The notes below the pieces were generated by a model that did not search any database, had not been told where the DNA came from, and worked only from the letters and a program-made list of their open reading frames with translations. Positions 48,171-60,400 of a DNA stretch of 64,000 nt are shown one piece after another. The position numbers and the translations under genes are program-made. Every line of letters begins with the position of its first letter. Within the stretch, counting starts at the first letter, position 1. The stretch is from positions 76,660,154 through 76,724,153 of the forward strand of contig CM065298.1 of the NCBI GenBank assembly GCA_032871835.1. Direction: 5' to 3'. Source of the stretch: Dipteronia dyeriana (Eukaryota > Streptophyta > Magnoliopsida > Sapindales > Sapindaceae).

Positions 48171-49859
48171 GGCTTCTATAGCTCCTATCTCGATCCCTTG
48201 TGTGGAGATCCTTTTGTCGATCCTCCCATCCTCTGAGGATGACATCAGTAAGATGGCCTTCCTGGATTAGATTTTCAATGTAATCCCTGAGTTGGTAACA
48301 CTTGGAGGTTTCGTTGCCTTTTTCCTGGTGGAATCTGCTGTACTTGGTAGTATCTCTTCTGGCGAAGTTTGACTGCCTCAGGGGTTTTTTATATAAATTT
48401 TTGTCTTTTATTATATTCAAGATTTCCTCTTGCTTTTTGGCTAACAAGGTATAATTGGTGTAGAGGCGCCTTGGGTTCCTCTCTGTTCTATCATCATCTT
48501 TTCGTCCGTCTTTTCCTTTTCCTCTGTTACCTTTCAGGTCATTCTTACCATTGTTTTTCGAACCGCTTTCTTGGCTCTTTTAGATGCCGGTTGGTTGACC
48601 CCCGTGTATAAATTCTCCCCCGTGGGCAATCTGTTCTTCTTTTTCCATGGCGTATCCCCCGACATAATCTATCATGCTTACGTATGTGGTTGACCCCCGT
48701 TGTCTCAGGCTTAAAGTTAGATGATTGTGTTGCAAATTGTTTATGAACGCGGACACCACCGCGTCATCGTTAGGGTCCTGAACTTTCGATACCTCCTGCG
48801 TAAACCTGGTTTAATATTCTTTTAACTTCTCATCTTTTCTTTACTTCAAGGTAGAAAGTGTTGACACTGATTTCCTTCGCTGGATATTTCCCATAAATTG
48901 TCTGGTGAATGCTCGCGTCAAACCTTCAAAACTTCTGATCGATCCTAATGATAATCCTCCAAACCACCTGGATCATTGATCTCCCAATGTATGAGGAAAC
49001 ATACGACACATTAGGGAATCATCATAGTCATACTGAGCCATAGCACTCTAGTATCTCCTAACATGTTCCTGCGGATCGGTATTGGCTTTGAATTGCTCCT
49101 CATGTGGCATCCTGAACTTCTCCGATAAACGAGCCTATCTTATGGCATCAACAAACAAACTCCCAAAATTCCCGACCAAGGGGTTTTCTTGACTTTGCTT
49201 TTTTTCCAAAGCTTCTATCCTCCTGAGAAGAACTTCGCGCTCTCTTTCGGGTTCGCCACGCCTATCTAACCTTTTGTGGACTGTGAATCCATATGGGTCA
49301 TTTCGCCTTCTGAAAGTGCGCTCATCATCACTTGAATTCGATCGTGGCTTTTTACTCTGTTCATTATACTTGTCGTATTGCTTACAGTACTGTTTTGCAT
49401 CACCATACCCTACAATATCCTCACGTCATGTTCCTCCGCTCTTCTATCCTGGTATAGGTTGTTTCTTCTATATGAGCGTTCTCTTTTACGCCGTTTCTCT
49501 GCCCTATCTCTTCTAGATTTTTGGGGTGCACCTGAAGCAGTTTCCACGATCTCAGAGCGCACCTTAAGTCCTTGGGCTACCACAGGTGTAGAGAGCTAGT
49601 ATGGTGAACTCAGATTTACAGTTGCAGTTATGCTAATTTCCTATCTAGCGGCATCATCAATGATACTCCACAGGGATTCTTGAACTTGTCTAAATGCATT
49701 TGGAAATATCCCTGTAGTCAAGTACATGGTTGTAACGACATCCTGTCTGCTTGATGGTGGAGTTCCTGATGGTGGATTTGTTCCCAGTGCATCGGCGTCC
49801 AAGATATTCGCCTCTCGTGAGACATCAACGTTACGCAGGTATAAATCTTTGTCGGCCAT
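48170..49859 (-). pseudogene. Element 3 gag, decayed
   Basis: The ATG at 49859 (MADKDLYLRNVDVSRE) opens a short stretch to 49641. The domain core is recognisable but scrambled by stops (about 48700-49200). YTNYTLLAKKQEEILNII and KYSRFHQEKGNETSKCYQL (48447-48250) match the gag end of elements 1 and 2. Confidence 0.78.
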
Positions 49860-49911
49860 GATTTTACTTTGTATGACTAAATCCCTAGTTTAATATAATG
49901 GTGAAGGTTCA

Positions 49912-49932
49912 CCCCCTCCTTCTAGCGCTAGT
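49912..49932 (-). other. Primer binding site of element 3, mutated
   Basis: The minus strand reads ACTAGCGCTAGAAGGAGG next to the LTR. Elements 1 and 2 have ATTGGCGCTAGAAGGAG. Confidence 0.6.
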
Positions 49933-50694
49933 TGTTGACGTAATTTTTGGATCGTGTGGGATTTATCACCCGTCTAACAGAATTTTGTAGATTTTTGAAG
50001 ATATTATGAGAAAGATAGATAAAACCCCAATGCGAAAAAACATCCACGGTTGTCGGTGACGGTGAGAAGAATCCACTATAATATAATGATTACACACTCA
50101 ATCTCCCCTTTTTGGCGTATCTCTCTTTCTTTTGTGTATCTTTTCTACAGGTGGTTATCTATATTTTACAATGAGATAATGGGTTTATTTATATGTGTAT
50201 AGAACCCTAATCATTGTTACACAAATAAGGAAAGGTGATAGTGTTTAATTAGAACTGGTTACTTGTTGAAGTTGTCTTTGTCTTCTTTCTTGTTTTGGAG
50301 TTTATCATTCTGGAAGTTTTGAGTTCTTTCCTGAAAGGAATTCTCTGATACTGGAAAGGAAATATAGATATCCCCTTATTGGAGTGTGATTCTAGATTCA
50401 TTATTTGAGTAAGGCAGTTCTTCTTCGTATTTGATTCGTTGTTGTCTTTAACGTCTCTCACGTGTTGTTCAACTGACCTATCATCTAATCCCGACTAGAT
50501 TTTTTTTATCCCAATCGAATGGTCCCGACCAAGTCCTCTCTACCCGATCGGTTAGCTTCCCCGACCATCTTGGTTAATCTTGACTTGGCCTTGAGATCAT
50601 CTATTAATTTTCTTGAGTTGATCTTTCCTGACTCTTGTGATGTGACATATCTAATCATGTTGACTCATCGTTCTTCAGATTTTACCAGTTTTAG
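49933..50694 (-). repeat. Element 3 5' LTR
   Basis: It is 762 bp and homologous to 38387-39193. It lacks a 40-odd-bp segment near 50008, and its last seven bases (GTTTTAG) differ from the AATAACA of the other copy. Confidence 0.88.
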
Positions 50695-50699
50695 ATAAA

Positions 50700-51480
50700 C
50701 CTAAGGGCAAGGGCGAACATACAAGAGGGCCAACCCGGGCAGTATCCGTGTCAGCTTTTTGAGTAAATTTATATTTATCTAACACAATCGCAAACTAATC
50801 AAACCTTGCATCACATCCATCACATCACCCATCCTTTTGTCCTCTCTCTCATCTTTAGTTTAATTTCCGATCCTACAAATTTTTTTTACAAAACTCACAC
50901 AACTATCATCTTCTTTCTCTTAAATGTTAATTAAAGATTAAATTCTCAAATTATAAAATAACAATAAACCATCTTCGATAACAATTGAAAAAAAAAAAAG
51001 CATCAATTGCTCTTGCTCTTAGAGGATATTTTTTAAAATTTTAATTTATTTATTATTAAAAATAAACCCTTATATGGTCATAATAAAATGGACTTCAAAT
51101 ACAATGTGACTACTATGGAAGAGGAAATATGGGATTACAATACTTTTTTGAGTTGGTATTGCACGAGGGGCACTATTTTAATAACTTATGTTTAAAAGAC
51201 ATTAAAGTGAGTAATTTCCACAAAAAAGTCCTTTACAAATTTTTTTAATTATTTTTTAGTTTAACTTTTCTCTGTAAGTGATTCTCAACTCAAACAAAAC
51301 CAACTCCATAACATTATCAATGCATCTTCAGTGGATTAGTTTAGTGGGGCTACGCTGACGCACTATGGGGTCGAGCTCCCAACTGAGTCAGCTCATGGGG
51401 TGGGAGGGCCAGGGGGCAGCGCCCCCAAAGCTTTTGAATCTTCCATTGTTAAAGTTGTTGAGGGTTGAGATTTTCGAGTG
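50700..51480. other. Intergenic, nothing recognised
   Basis: AT-rich DNA without a supported gene. GCATCTTCAGTGG at 51329 faces the complement of GCCATCTCCGGTGG near 52518, so 51325-52532 might be a 1.2-kb MITE, but no TSD supports this. Confidence 0.4.
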
Positions 51481-51489
51481 GGGAAGATG

Positions 51490-52190
51490 ATGAACAGTAA
51501 CTTAGTTTCCGATGCATTGTGTTTGTGTTTCGAGACTTTTTGATTGTGTGTCCGAGACTTTGTGTTTATGTTTCAAGACTTTGTGATTGTGTGTCCGAGA
51601 CTTTATGTTTGTGTTTCGAGATTTTGTGTTTGTGTTCCAAGACTTTTTTATGTTGTCCGAGACTTTGTATTTGTGTGTCCAAGACTTTGTGATTGCTTTT
51701 CGAGACTTCTAGATTTTTGTTTTGTGATCCTCTACTTCTGTTCTGTTCTGTTCTGTTCATCTTCTCCAACATCAAATCTCAATTTGAAACCCTTCGTTTT
51801 CAAAGAAAGTTACATACTTCATTTTTTTAGAGAAATCAAAAGTCTCTATTGTGTATGGTCGTGGTCGGTGTACGTGTGTCCACCATCATCATCGGTGTAA
51901 GTGTGTTTGTCGATTCGTTAGTTCCAATCCAATAAATCGAGGATTGAACAATAACTTAGTTTTTGAGGCTTTGTGTTTGTGTTTCGAGACTTTTTGATTG
52001 TGTGTCCGAGATTGTGTTTGTGTTTCAAGAGTTTTGTATGTTGTCTGAGACTTTGTGAATGTGTGTCCAAGACTTTGTGTTTGTGTTTGTGTTTCGAGAT
52101 TTTGTATTTTGTGTTCCGAGACTTTTGTATGTGGTCCGAGACTTTGTATTTGTGTGTCCGAGACTTTATGATTGCTTTTCAAGACTTCTA
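51490..52190. repeat. Two minisatellite blocks with a GAGACTTTGTG core
   Basis: About 22-bp units of the type GACTTTGTGTTTGTGTYCGA repeat at 51531-51715 and 51967-52190. The flank TGAACARTAACTTAGTTT precedes both blocks (51491 and 51944), so the larger unit of about 453 bp was duplicated. ORFs across it are by-products of the repeat. Confidence 0.85.
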
Positions 52191-53558
52191 ATCTATAAAA
52201 TTTAAATTTTACGATGTCACTTTATTTAAAAATTAAAATTTTTAATGTTATCAAACTTGGTAATAATTTTTAAAATAATTAATATTAGTACCATTTTAAA
52301 GGTCTTATTGAGAAATTTAAAATGATGTTATTTTTATCAACATTAAATTTTATAAACTGCTATTTATTGGCCACTTATTAAAAGTATACATAATTAAATT
52401 TGGTACAAAAATATCACTCTTAACACGATCAAAGTTTAAGAAAATATAAGTATCACTCTTAGTACTTTTCGGACAACAAATTTAAGTATCATTCTTAAAA
52501 TATCACTCCCACCACCGGAGATGGCCTAAAGATAATCTTGATTTCTTAAAATTAGGATGAGGCTTTTTAGATAGTAATGAAATAGAAAAATGAATACAAT
52601 TCGTCCCACTTATAGGTGTATTCAATTTGGATTTGAAAAGATTTTTAAGAACTTTTTTAAGTGTATGATTTTTGCAGTTCATACTTTTATGAACCTTATA
52701 TAATTGTGAAAAACTCTTATAAACTTTAATTAACTTTCATGTTAAAATTCTTTTATAGACAGACTTTCATTGACTTTTATATATAATATATACTTTGTTG
52801 TAATAAAATTATATTTCTCATGTAAATAAAAATATTTTCTCAAACAAAATCATCGTTAATGTCTATGAAACTTAACAAAAACATCATGTTGTGCTTTAGT
52901 TTTTTTTTATATTTTATTTTGCATCATAAAGATAATTATATAATTACAAGTTTTAATAATTAGTCAAAATACGCGTATAAAATATAATTAGTCAAACTTT
53001 TATTAGTTTTTATAATTAGTCAAAATATAATAAATTTTCTTTTAGAATAAAGGTAGCAAACCGAAAATAATATTAACGTTTACATGTCTCCACAAAAGTA
53101 TGATAATGAGTATAAAAAATCTACCTAAAATTAATTCAAGTTACCAAGATAAAACCTAAAAACCGCACATTGTTGTTGAACAAGACCATGCCTAAAGGTG
53201 GAAAGTTTGATATTAATCATATTTACATGTAGTCACGCTCATAAGTGACTTTAAATATTGTGTGGTTGAATAGTGGTTTTTAGTTGCCTTGAAAATGAAG
53301 GTAAACAAATGAAATCATTCGTCCTTAAGGGCACGTTTGGTACACGGATGGTACGGGAAATGATAAGATAAGACGGGGACATGACAACTGTCCCTTGTGT
53401 TTGGTTACTTTGGTATGTCTATGATACAACTGTTATATGTACTGTTATGCATTTGGTATGGTTGTGACATGACAGAACAAGAGGTTCAAATGACTATAAT
53501 GCCCCTCTTATTTTGTCTAATGTTTGTTACACATAACAGTAACAAATGAGATATAACA
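52191..53558. other. AT-rich intergenic stretch
   Basis: No gene. GGGCACGTTTGGTACACGG at 53331 looks like a transposon terminus, but its partner was not found. Confidence 0.5.
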
Positions 53559-53567
53559 AGTCAATAT

Positions 53568-54485
53568 CTATGTAACACGGTTATAGATACGGGTAAGGGA
53601 TACAAATACGGTACGATACGGGGATACATCAAATCTTTAAAAACTAGAATATGAACACAACAAGACACATCAACTATAATAATTTATATTTATATTTAAA
53701 ATAATAATAATAATATATTAAACATATTTGATAATTCATTCAAAATCAATATATATTTAGAATCAAAATAAAACATATCACATAACTACATAAGTCATAA
53801 CAATGTAACATATTACAAGATCCAAATAGAACATGTCACATAAGCCGTAATATATTACAAAATTCAAATAAAACATACGCCACATAAGTCTTGTTTGAAC
53901 TCTTGTTCATGAATTTCACATTTTTTCAAGTAATCCAAATATTATTTCACTAAATCAAAAAAAGTAAAATAAAAGAAAAATTGTCAACAATCAAGCTGCA
54001 AGCATCGGTTATTTGTTATTAAAAAAATCAAAAACCAGAACAAATTATGATACATGCCTGATAAGTGATACCGATCAAAGTTTTTTTGGTATTTAAGTTG
54101 ATTCTTTTTCTTCTTCTTCTTCTTCTTCCTCTTCCTCTTCCTCTTTTTCTTTTTCTTCTTTCTGCGTTTTCAACTTTCAAGTGGTTGAATGAAATTGAAA
54201 TGAGCCCTCGATCCCTAATTTGATATAATTCTTTACAATTTCATTTTGACTCCGTTTTATACTAAAATAATTATAATATTGCCCTAAACATATCCTAGAC
54301 ATACCTCGACGTATCCTCATATCCCTCCATAGCCTTACTGTATTCCCTAAGTATTCTCCAGTCAAACTTATGAAAAAGTCAACGGATACGTCATTTGCTG
54401 TATCGGATATGTATTCTGGAGTATTCGGGGAGTATCTAAACCGGATACAAGTTAGCTTCTCCAAATGGAGTACCCGTGCTTCATA
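53568..54485. mobile_element. Non-autonomous Mutator-like element (918 bp)
   Basis: An exact 9-bp duplication AGTCAATAT (53559-53567 and 54486-54494) flanks ends TATGTAACACGG and CCGTGCTTCATA, which are complementary at 10 of 12 bases. Sub-terminal GGATAC/GTATCC repeats face each other. The 9-bp TSD points to the Mutator superfamily. No transposase; a TTC tract lies at 54105-54160. Confidence 0.75.
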
Positions 54486-54763
54486 AGTCAATATTTATTT
54501 GATTTTATTAAATAAATATATTTATATATCAGATTTAACGAAAATAATAACATTGTGATTGAAAAATAAATTCAAACATAACATTTTAAACCTAATAATT
54601 CATATTTGGGCGATTACCAAGTTAGTCATGGATTTTTTTCTTAATTCCAAGTTATTTGCGAATTTTCCATTTTTGACCAAATTGATTCCTGTTTTTTTTC
54701 TAGGGACAAATCAGTCCCTCTAACTAATGAAAGTTAGTCAAACTTAACAGATTTAAGGATAAA

Positions 54764-55178
54764 CTTTTACATTTACCATAAAATATTACAAATTGACACA
54801 TGTATCATTTAAACCTTCACACTCACACATGTCTAGTATTAAAAAAAACCATGATAGGATTAAAATAAAGTATATTATTTAAAAAAAAATGTACCACTTT
54901 CACGTCTATCCTCTTTCCTCACCTCTCTTCTTTACTCATCCAAAGACATTTCTCTCACTAAAATCTAATCAGTTCTTTCACTAAAATCAATATTGAAATT
55001 TTGAAAAAGATCTGTTGGATTTTTGTTGTTGTGTTGCATAACTTGATCACTAGTTTAAGGATGTGAAAATGTTGCTAGTTTTGATTAAAATGAGATAGGA
55101 TTAAGGAAATTGGAAAAAATAAATAATAAAGAGCGGTGAAGGTTGGTCACCTCCATCGACGGTGGTTCAAATTGTTGT
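54764..55178. repeat. Direct repeat copy 1 inside the long-TIR element
   Basis: About 415 bp from ATTTACCATAAAATATTA to TTCAAATTGTTGTGTTA, repeated at 55504-55926. Confidence 0.9.
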
Positions 55179-55503
55179 GTTAGTCCGTGTCATAATAAAA
55201 TGAATTTCATCCATTTCTCTCTCATTAGTCATCATATAAAAAAATCAAAATGCATCTCCGTTGGGTTTGTCTCAAAACAGTCCAACATCTTGATGAATGT
55301 TAGAACATTGGCAGGAGTGTAATGACGCTAATAAAGATCGTATAGACTAGAAACCTATTGATTACGAACCTATTAATCATGTTGTTGAATTTGTTCTTTA
55401 GGACGATGAATTAGTAATACAACAATAATTTGAAGAAGAAGATCAAGAAGCGAAGATCCACGCAGTCGAGGCTGAAGAAGAAGTAGAGATCTACACTACT
55501 TGT

Positions 55504-55926
55504 ACATTTACCATAAAATATTATAAATTGACACATGTACCATTTAAACCTTCACACTCATACATGTACTATATTAAAAAAACCATGATAGGATTAAAAT
55601 AAAAAAAATTATTCAAGAAAAATTAATTAAAAAAAATCTACACCATTTTCACTTCTCTCCTCTTTCCTCACCTCTCCTATTTCCTCATCCAAAGACATTT
55701 CTCTCACTAAAACCTAATCAGTTCTTTCACAAAATCAATATTGAAAATTTGAAAAAGATTTGTTGGATTTTTTGTTGTTGTTGTTGCATAACTTGATTGT
55801 TAGTTTAAGGATGTGAAAATATGGATAGTTTTGATTAAAATGAGATGGGATTAAGGAAATTGGAAAAAAAAATAAAGAGCAGTGAATGTCGGTCACCTAC
55901 ATCGATGGTGGTTCAAATTGTTGTGT
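55504..55926. repeat. Direct repeat copy 2 inside the long-TIR element
   Basis: Same sequence as 54764-55178 with scattered changes. The 325 bp between the copies includes an acidic-codon-rich GAAGAAG stretch near 55430-55495. Confidence 0.9.
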
Positions 55927-56344
55927 TATTTTGTTTTTCCATATTAACTAGAGATGTTGTTGATGTGCTTTGGCCAGAAGAGCCAAAATAAGTGAAGAAA
56001 ATGAGTTTTTTAATTCCTTTTTTTGATTTGAAGTAAGGAATGGTGAAGTCATTTTTATTGTTCAAATGAAACCATTAGATTTGGAGTCCAATGTCTAGTG
56101 AATAAACCATTTTTTTTGTATCGGTTTCTATCGCTGGTGAAGATCGGCAATGAGAGGATAGATATTCAAGATTCATCGTTTTATTTATGTTGATAATTTG
56201 TTTTTCTTTTTGAGAAAATATTTTTGTGTGGTTAATTTATTTTTTATAAATTATTTAATATAAAAACCTGGAAACTTTTGGAAAGAAACTTTGAATTTTT
56301 TTTTTACTGGATTGAAAAAAAAATTGTTTAACGGATTTTTATCT

Positions 56345-56349
<5 letters not shown>

Positions 56350-56410
<61 letters not shown>
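56350..56410. repeat. (TA)n microsatellite
   Basis: About 30 TA units inside the long-TIR element. Confidence 0.9.
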
Positions 56411-56413
<3 letters not shown>

Positions 56414-56520
56414 CATACTTATCTTTATCTTTTTAAATTTTAAATATTTTTAATATAAAGATTAAAATTAACATGGTAGCAAATAAAAAATATAATCTTG
56501 CAACAAATATTTTAATTTTA

Positions 56521-56783
56521 GGGTTATCAGCACCGGTCCCTCTAAACTTTACATGAGTTTGTATTTTACCCCATAAATATTTTTGTAGGCGTTAAACCCC
56601 CTGATCTCTCATTAAATGGCAAAACCTGGCTTTAGATGCCCCCTCAAACAAGTTTTCATGTGGCAATAAACCAAACTGTTTGTCAATTAATGAGAGTTCA
56701 GGGGTTTTAATGTGTAAAAAAAAAGTTTATGGGGTAAAATACAAACTCGCGTAAAGTTCAGGAAGGACTAGTGCCAATAACCC
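56521..56783. mobile_element. Nested long-TIR MITE (263 bp)
   Basis: An exact 9-bp duplication TTAATTTTA flanks it (56512-56520 and 56784-56792). TIRs start GGGTTATC and share GAGTTTGTATTTTACCCCAT in inverted form over about 60 bp. The TSD length fits Mutator-like MITEs. Confidence 0.88.
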
Positions 56784-57179
56784 TTAATTTTAAGTTGGCT
56801 TTGAATAAGGGATGAGTTGAACTGAATGATCATTATAATTTTAATGTATTTATGGTATTAGTTAAAGTCAAATGTTTAAATTAACGGTCAAAGGGACAAA
56901 CTTGGTCACTTTTGATAAGTCAAGGACTAATTTGTCACTTACAAATATATGAAGACTAATTTGATCAAAAATGGAAAAGTCACAAACTACATGGAACTAT
57001 AAAAAAAGTCACAAATTACTTGAAGTTAGGATAATTGCCTTTCATATTAATTCTAATAACATAATAATGTTGAATAACATTAGTAAACATTCTTAATTCA
57101 TATTAAGGATACAATATTAAAACAGTGTTAATTAAAATCAATAATGATTGTGATTATAATGGCACCAAAAAAAAACCTA

Positions 57180-57345
57180 ATACTTAACTTTTTTTTTACA
57201 ATGTATATCTATCTATGTAGACCAATTATTTTTTTGAAGCTTTTGTCATTGGTAGCATTCGAACCGCTGACTTGTAAGTCATTTGCCCAAGGCTCAAACT
57301 TGTCTATCTACCAACTGAGCTATGCTCTAGGGCAATACCTAATAT
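57180..57345 (-). repeat. tRNA-derived SINE-like sequence
   Basis: The minus strand reads GAGCATAGCTCAGTTGGTAG (A-box like) and AGTCAGCGGTTCGAATGC (B-box like) about 60 bp apart, then runs to a T-rich end near 57180. The gap between D-arm and anticodon arm is too long for a working tRNA, so a SINE head is the better call. Confidence 0.55.
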
Positions 57346-57431
57346 AATTTAAATGTTCACGAACCTAATAACATATAATCCATGACATTGACATGTTCAC
57401 AATTCCAATAAAATATATTCTTCATACATGT

Positions 57432-60400
57432 TCACAAAATCGTAAATAAAAGTGTCCATGTCTTTCGAATTGCCTTCACGAAATCTAGCTTGTAGGAGTC
57501 ATTCAAGCCAATCCAAATGCGAAACTGGTTTGGATTATTTCTAAAATACATCGTAACTCGTATAACTTGTATACGATCAAGACACATACCTTTTAGCTCA
57601 ACACCTAAACTGGTCAATACATCCCCACCCATAATAGCCTTAGTCAACTTAGCAATATCCACATATGCCCTTTCCGTGCTTTTTTTCAAAGACATTCGCG
57701 ATGTCAATTGCTATTGAACTGACATTTCTCTTTCTCTTCCGCTTTGATGTTTGTTCTGTATTTTGGGACAGTGGAATCAGAGGAAACATTTGAGGGGGTA
57801 GGCAAAGGCTGAGTGAATTTAGCCGTGTCTGACTCATCATTATCCAGTCTCATATGTTCTAAAGTATATGCGGTGGATTCAACCATACTGTCTGTTGCTT
57901 GATCTTTCCCAAACACCACTTGCCTTCCTTTATAGTTGTAAGGGCCTCTATTTTATTATCGGTTTATTTCATGGCAAACCACAATGAGGATGATTTTGTA
58001 ATGGGTAGCTTAGGTTCTCATTGGCAAGCCTCCAAGCATCTCCATGACTTCAAAAATAAAAGGTATATTCACTTGACTTTGTCTCTAAAAAAGTTTAGGA
58101 AGCACACACACACACACGCACACACACCAAACGCACAAACAAACTTCATGCATGCTTTGTTCATCTTGTATTTGTGTTTCCATGATCATGCATTGCATTT
58201 TATCATGTGATATATTTTTGTGCGCATGTTGGTTAATTGTGTTAGATTTGGTTTGGTTATTTGGAGTAACGTGTCTAGCTTCAAAAGATTGGTTTTTAAT
58301 GATTTAAAAGTTTTCAAAACTGATCTATGTATGGTCTTGTGACCATAACGTTTTATATAGTGATTCAAATTGAGTTTTGAACATTTTTGGGCAAACTAGC
58401 CACCCATACCTTTCCAATAATATATTATTCGTAATATTTCATGACCGTTTGGAAGGGTTTTAAAATCTCCAAAGTGACCACTAAAACAGTGCATCTCTGC
58501 TGTTATCCAAATATGACCTTGTGTCACTCAAATAACTATAACTCTTCTCCAGATATTGAAACTTCATTCCGTAAATTGAAGTAGAAAGTAGACCTCCATA
58601 TCTTTCCAACGGTATTTGATAAATTTTGATATTGTTTGGTTATGTTTTGAGCCATTTGAAAATCAGGTTGTTGTGTTGATTTGCCCCGTGCGCGGGTACT
58701 GTACGGGTACCAACCAGCGTAGTAGACCGTGTACTGTGTTGTTTTTTGCCCAGAAAATAATGTTTTAACTTTCTTAAAATGACATAGTTTCATTTGGACC
58801 TTATATATACTTCATATTTTTCCTCATTTAGACCTAGAGCTCACAAATCCAGATCTTGGTGAGAGAAAGAGCTCCCCTAGTGAGAGAAAACACCAAGATT
58901 GCTTCTTTAACTCTCCAAACCCAAATCCAATGCATCCATTGCATCAATCATTCATGGGTCTTCATCATTCTTGACTTGGTAAGTAAGAACAAACATCTCA
59001 TCTTTGTTTATTGTTCTTTAAGTCCAAGAATTTGTTTTTAAAGCATAAGATTTGTATAAATCATTTTTGAATGCATTATTTTGTTAATTGATAACATGAT
59101 TGAGTTTGCATTTTGATAGCTTAATTGATTAGGTCATTTTTGCCTAAAAAGCTAGGTCATAAATATTCTCTACACATTTATTGATGATTGTGGTGATAGA
59201 TTGTCTTATTAATCATCTAGTTAAGGTTTATGAATATTTATGCATGTTTGTTTAACAATTAGTTTGTTGGAAATTCTCTACACAACTAATTGAGATTACA
59301 TGTATGGGCATGTATGATTTGTTTGATAACTATGATTGTATTGTCATTGATAATATCTAGCTAAGTCTTTATGCTTTGCATTTAGACATTGACAACTTGG
59401 ATTTATTGATTGTTCATCAATTTCCTAGTTGAGCATTTTGTGTGTAGTCTTACATATTATTGCATTTAATAATGTCACATTCACTTAAACCATATCTCTT
59501 ATTGAATATAAGTCTTGTGGTAACGAGTGGTAGTTGCACAAGCATTTGTCTAGCATCGCTATAAAAGGTCTGCAGGGTCGATTAGGTGGTGCCCACATCA
59601 AGAGTAATGGATCGGGAAATATCACTAGAATTGAACCAAGATTGCCGAGTGGTAGTGTACATATCATGAGGTTGTCGGGAGTGAGAGTTCGTGTATCACT
59701 TGAGGGTGTAACTGTCTTTTCATATAGTGGATTGTTGTGACTTCGGTGGCTAGCTTGGCTAGTCCGTGATTTTTACTTGGAAAGATTTTTTCCTTGTTGA
59801 ATGTTTCTAAGTAAAAATCAAGTGTTCTTTACTTTCTGCACTTGATTTTATTTTTATTGCTTGTTTGAATTGGGTTTTACTGTTAATTCGAAAAAGTTGG
59901 TAATAACCGATTGACAACCCATTCACCCCCCCTAGGTTGTTTAGACACGCTTTAACTGTATTTTCAATAGTGTGAGAATAGTTTAATAGTTGTATAATTT
60001 TTGATTGGATGTTTTTATCACAACAAACAAATATATGTTAGAATATTAAAACTATTACATACATACATACATATATATATAAAGAGAATTAATATAACCA
60101 CTAACATTCAAGTATTCCTCTAGGATTTCAGGATTATTGACAGTAACAAATTTGCGAGTGTCATCCCAACTGAACCCATTTGTGTTGAGCATATCATAGG
60201 CCGCTGAATATTTATCTTTTAATCTCTTCATTTTGTTTTGCACATGTTTTGCCTTTATGGTAATTTTTTCAATTTTTTCAAGTATCTTTGAAGCGATTTG
60301 CTTGTAGGTACCAGACCTAAAACTACTAGTATCACGTCTACCACTATCAACCTCAATCCTTTCGAGGATACTAATCATTACATCCTCCTTTTCCAGCGTC

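Larger units (their letters stand above)
38387..50694 (-). mobile_element. Element 3: Tat-lineage LTR retrotransposon, second family
   Basis: LTRs at 38387-39193 and 49933-50694 enclose gag, protease, RT, two RNases H and integrase on the minus strand and the antisense gene on the plus strand. The TSD ATAAA is exact (38382-38386 and 50695-50699). LTR sequence differs from elements 1 and 2, but gene order is the same. It is strongly decayed. Confidence 0.92.
54608..57040. mobile_element. Long-TIR Mutator-like element (2433 bp)
   Basis: Ends GGGCGATTA and TAATTGCCT lie between TTCATATTT (54599-54607) and TTCATATTA (57041-57049), a 9-bp TSD with one mismatch. Inverted similarity extends over more than 100 bp at each end (for example TTTTCCATTTTTGACCAAATT near 54674 against its complement near 56965). 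There is no transposase. It contains a direct duplication and a nested element. Confidence 0.82.

Noticed and set aside
51544..51900. 118-codon ORF with repeated RDF and VCPRL
   Set aside because: It reads through the minisatellite; the repeat is at DNA level and frames differ between blocks.
57240..57340. Functional tRNA gene on the minus strand
   Set aside because: The spacing between D-arm and anticodon arm is too long and the acceptor stem does not pair.
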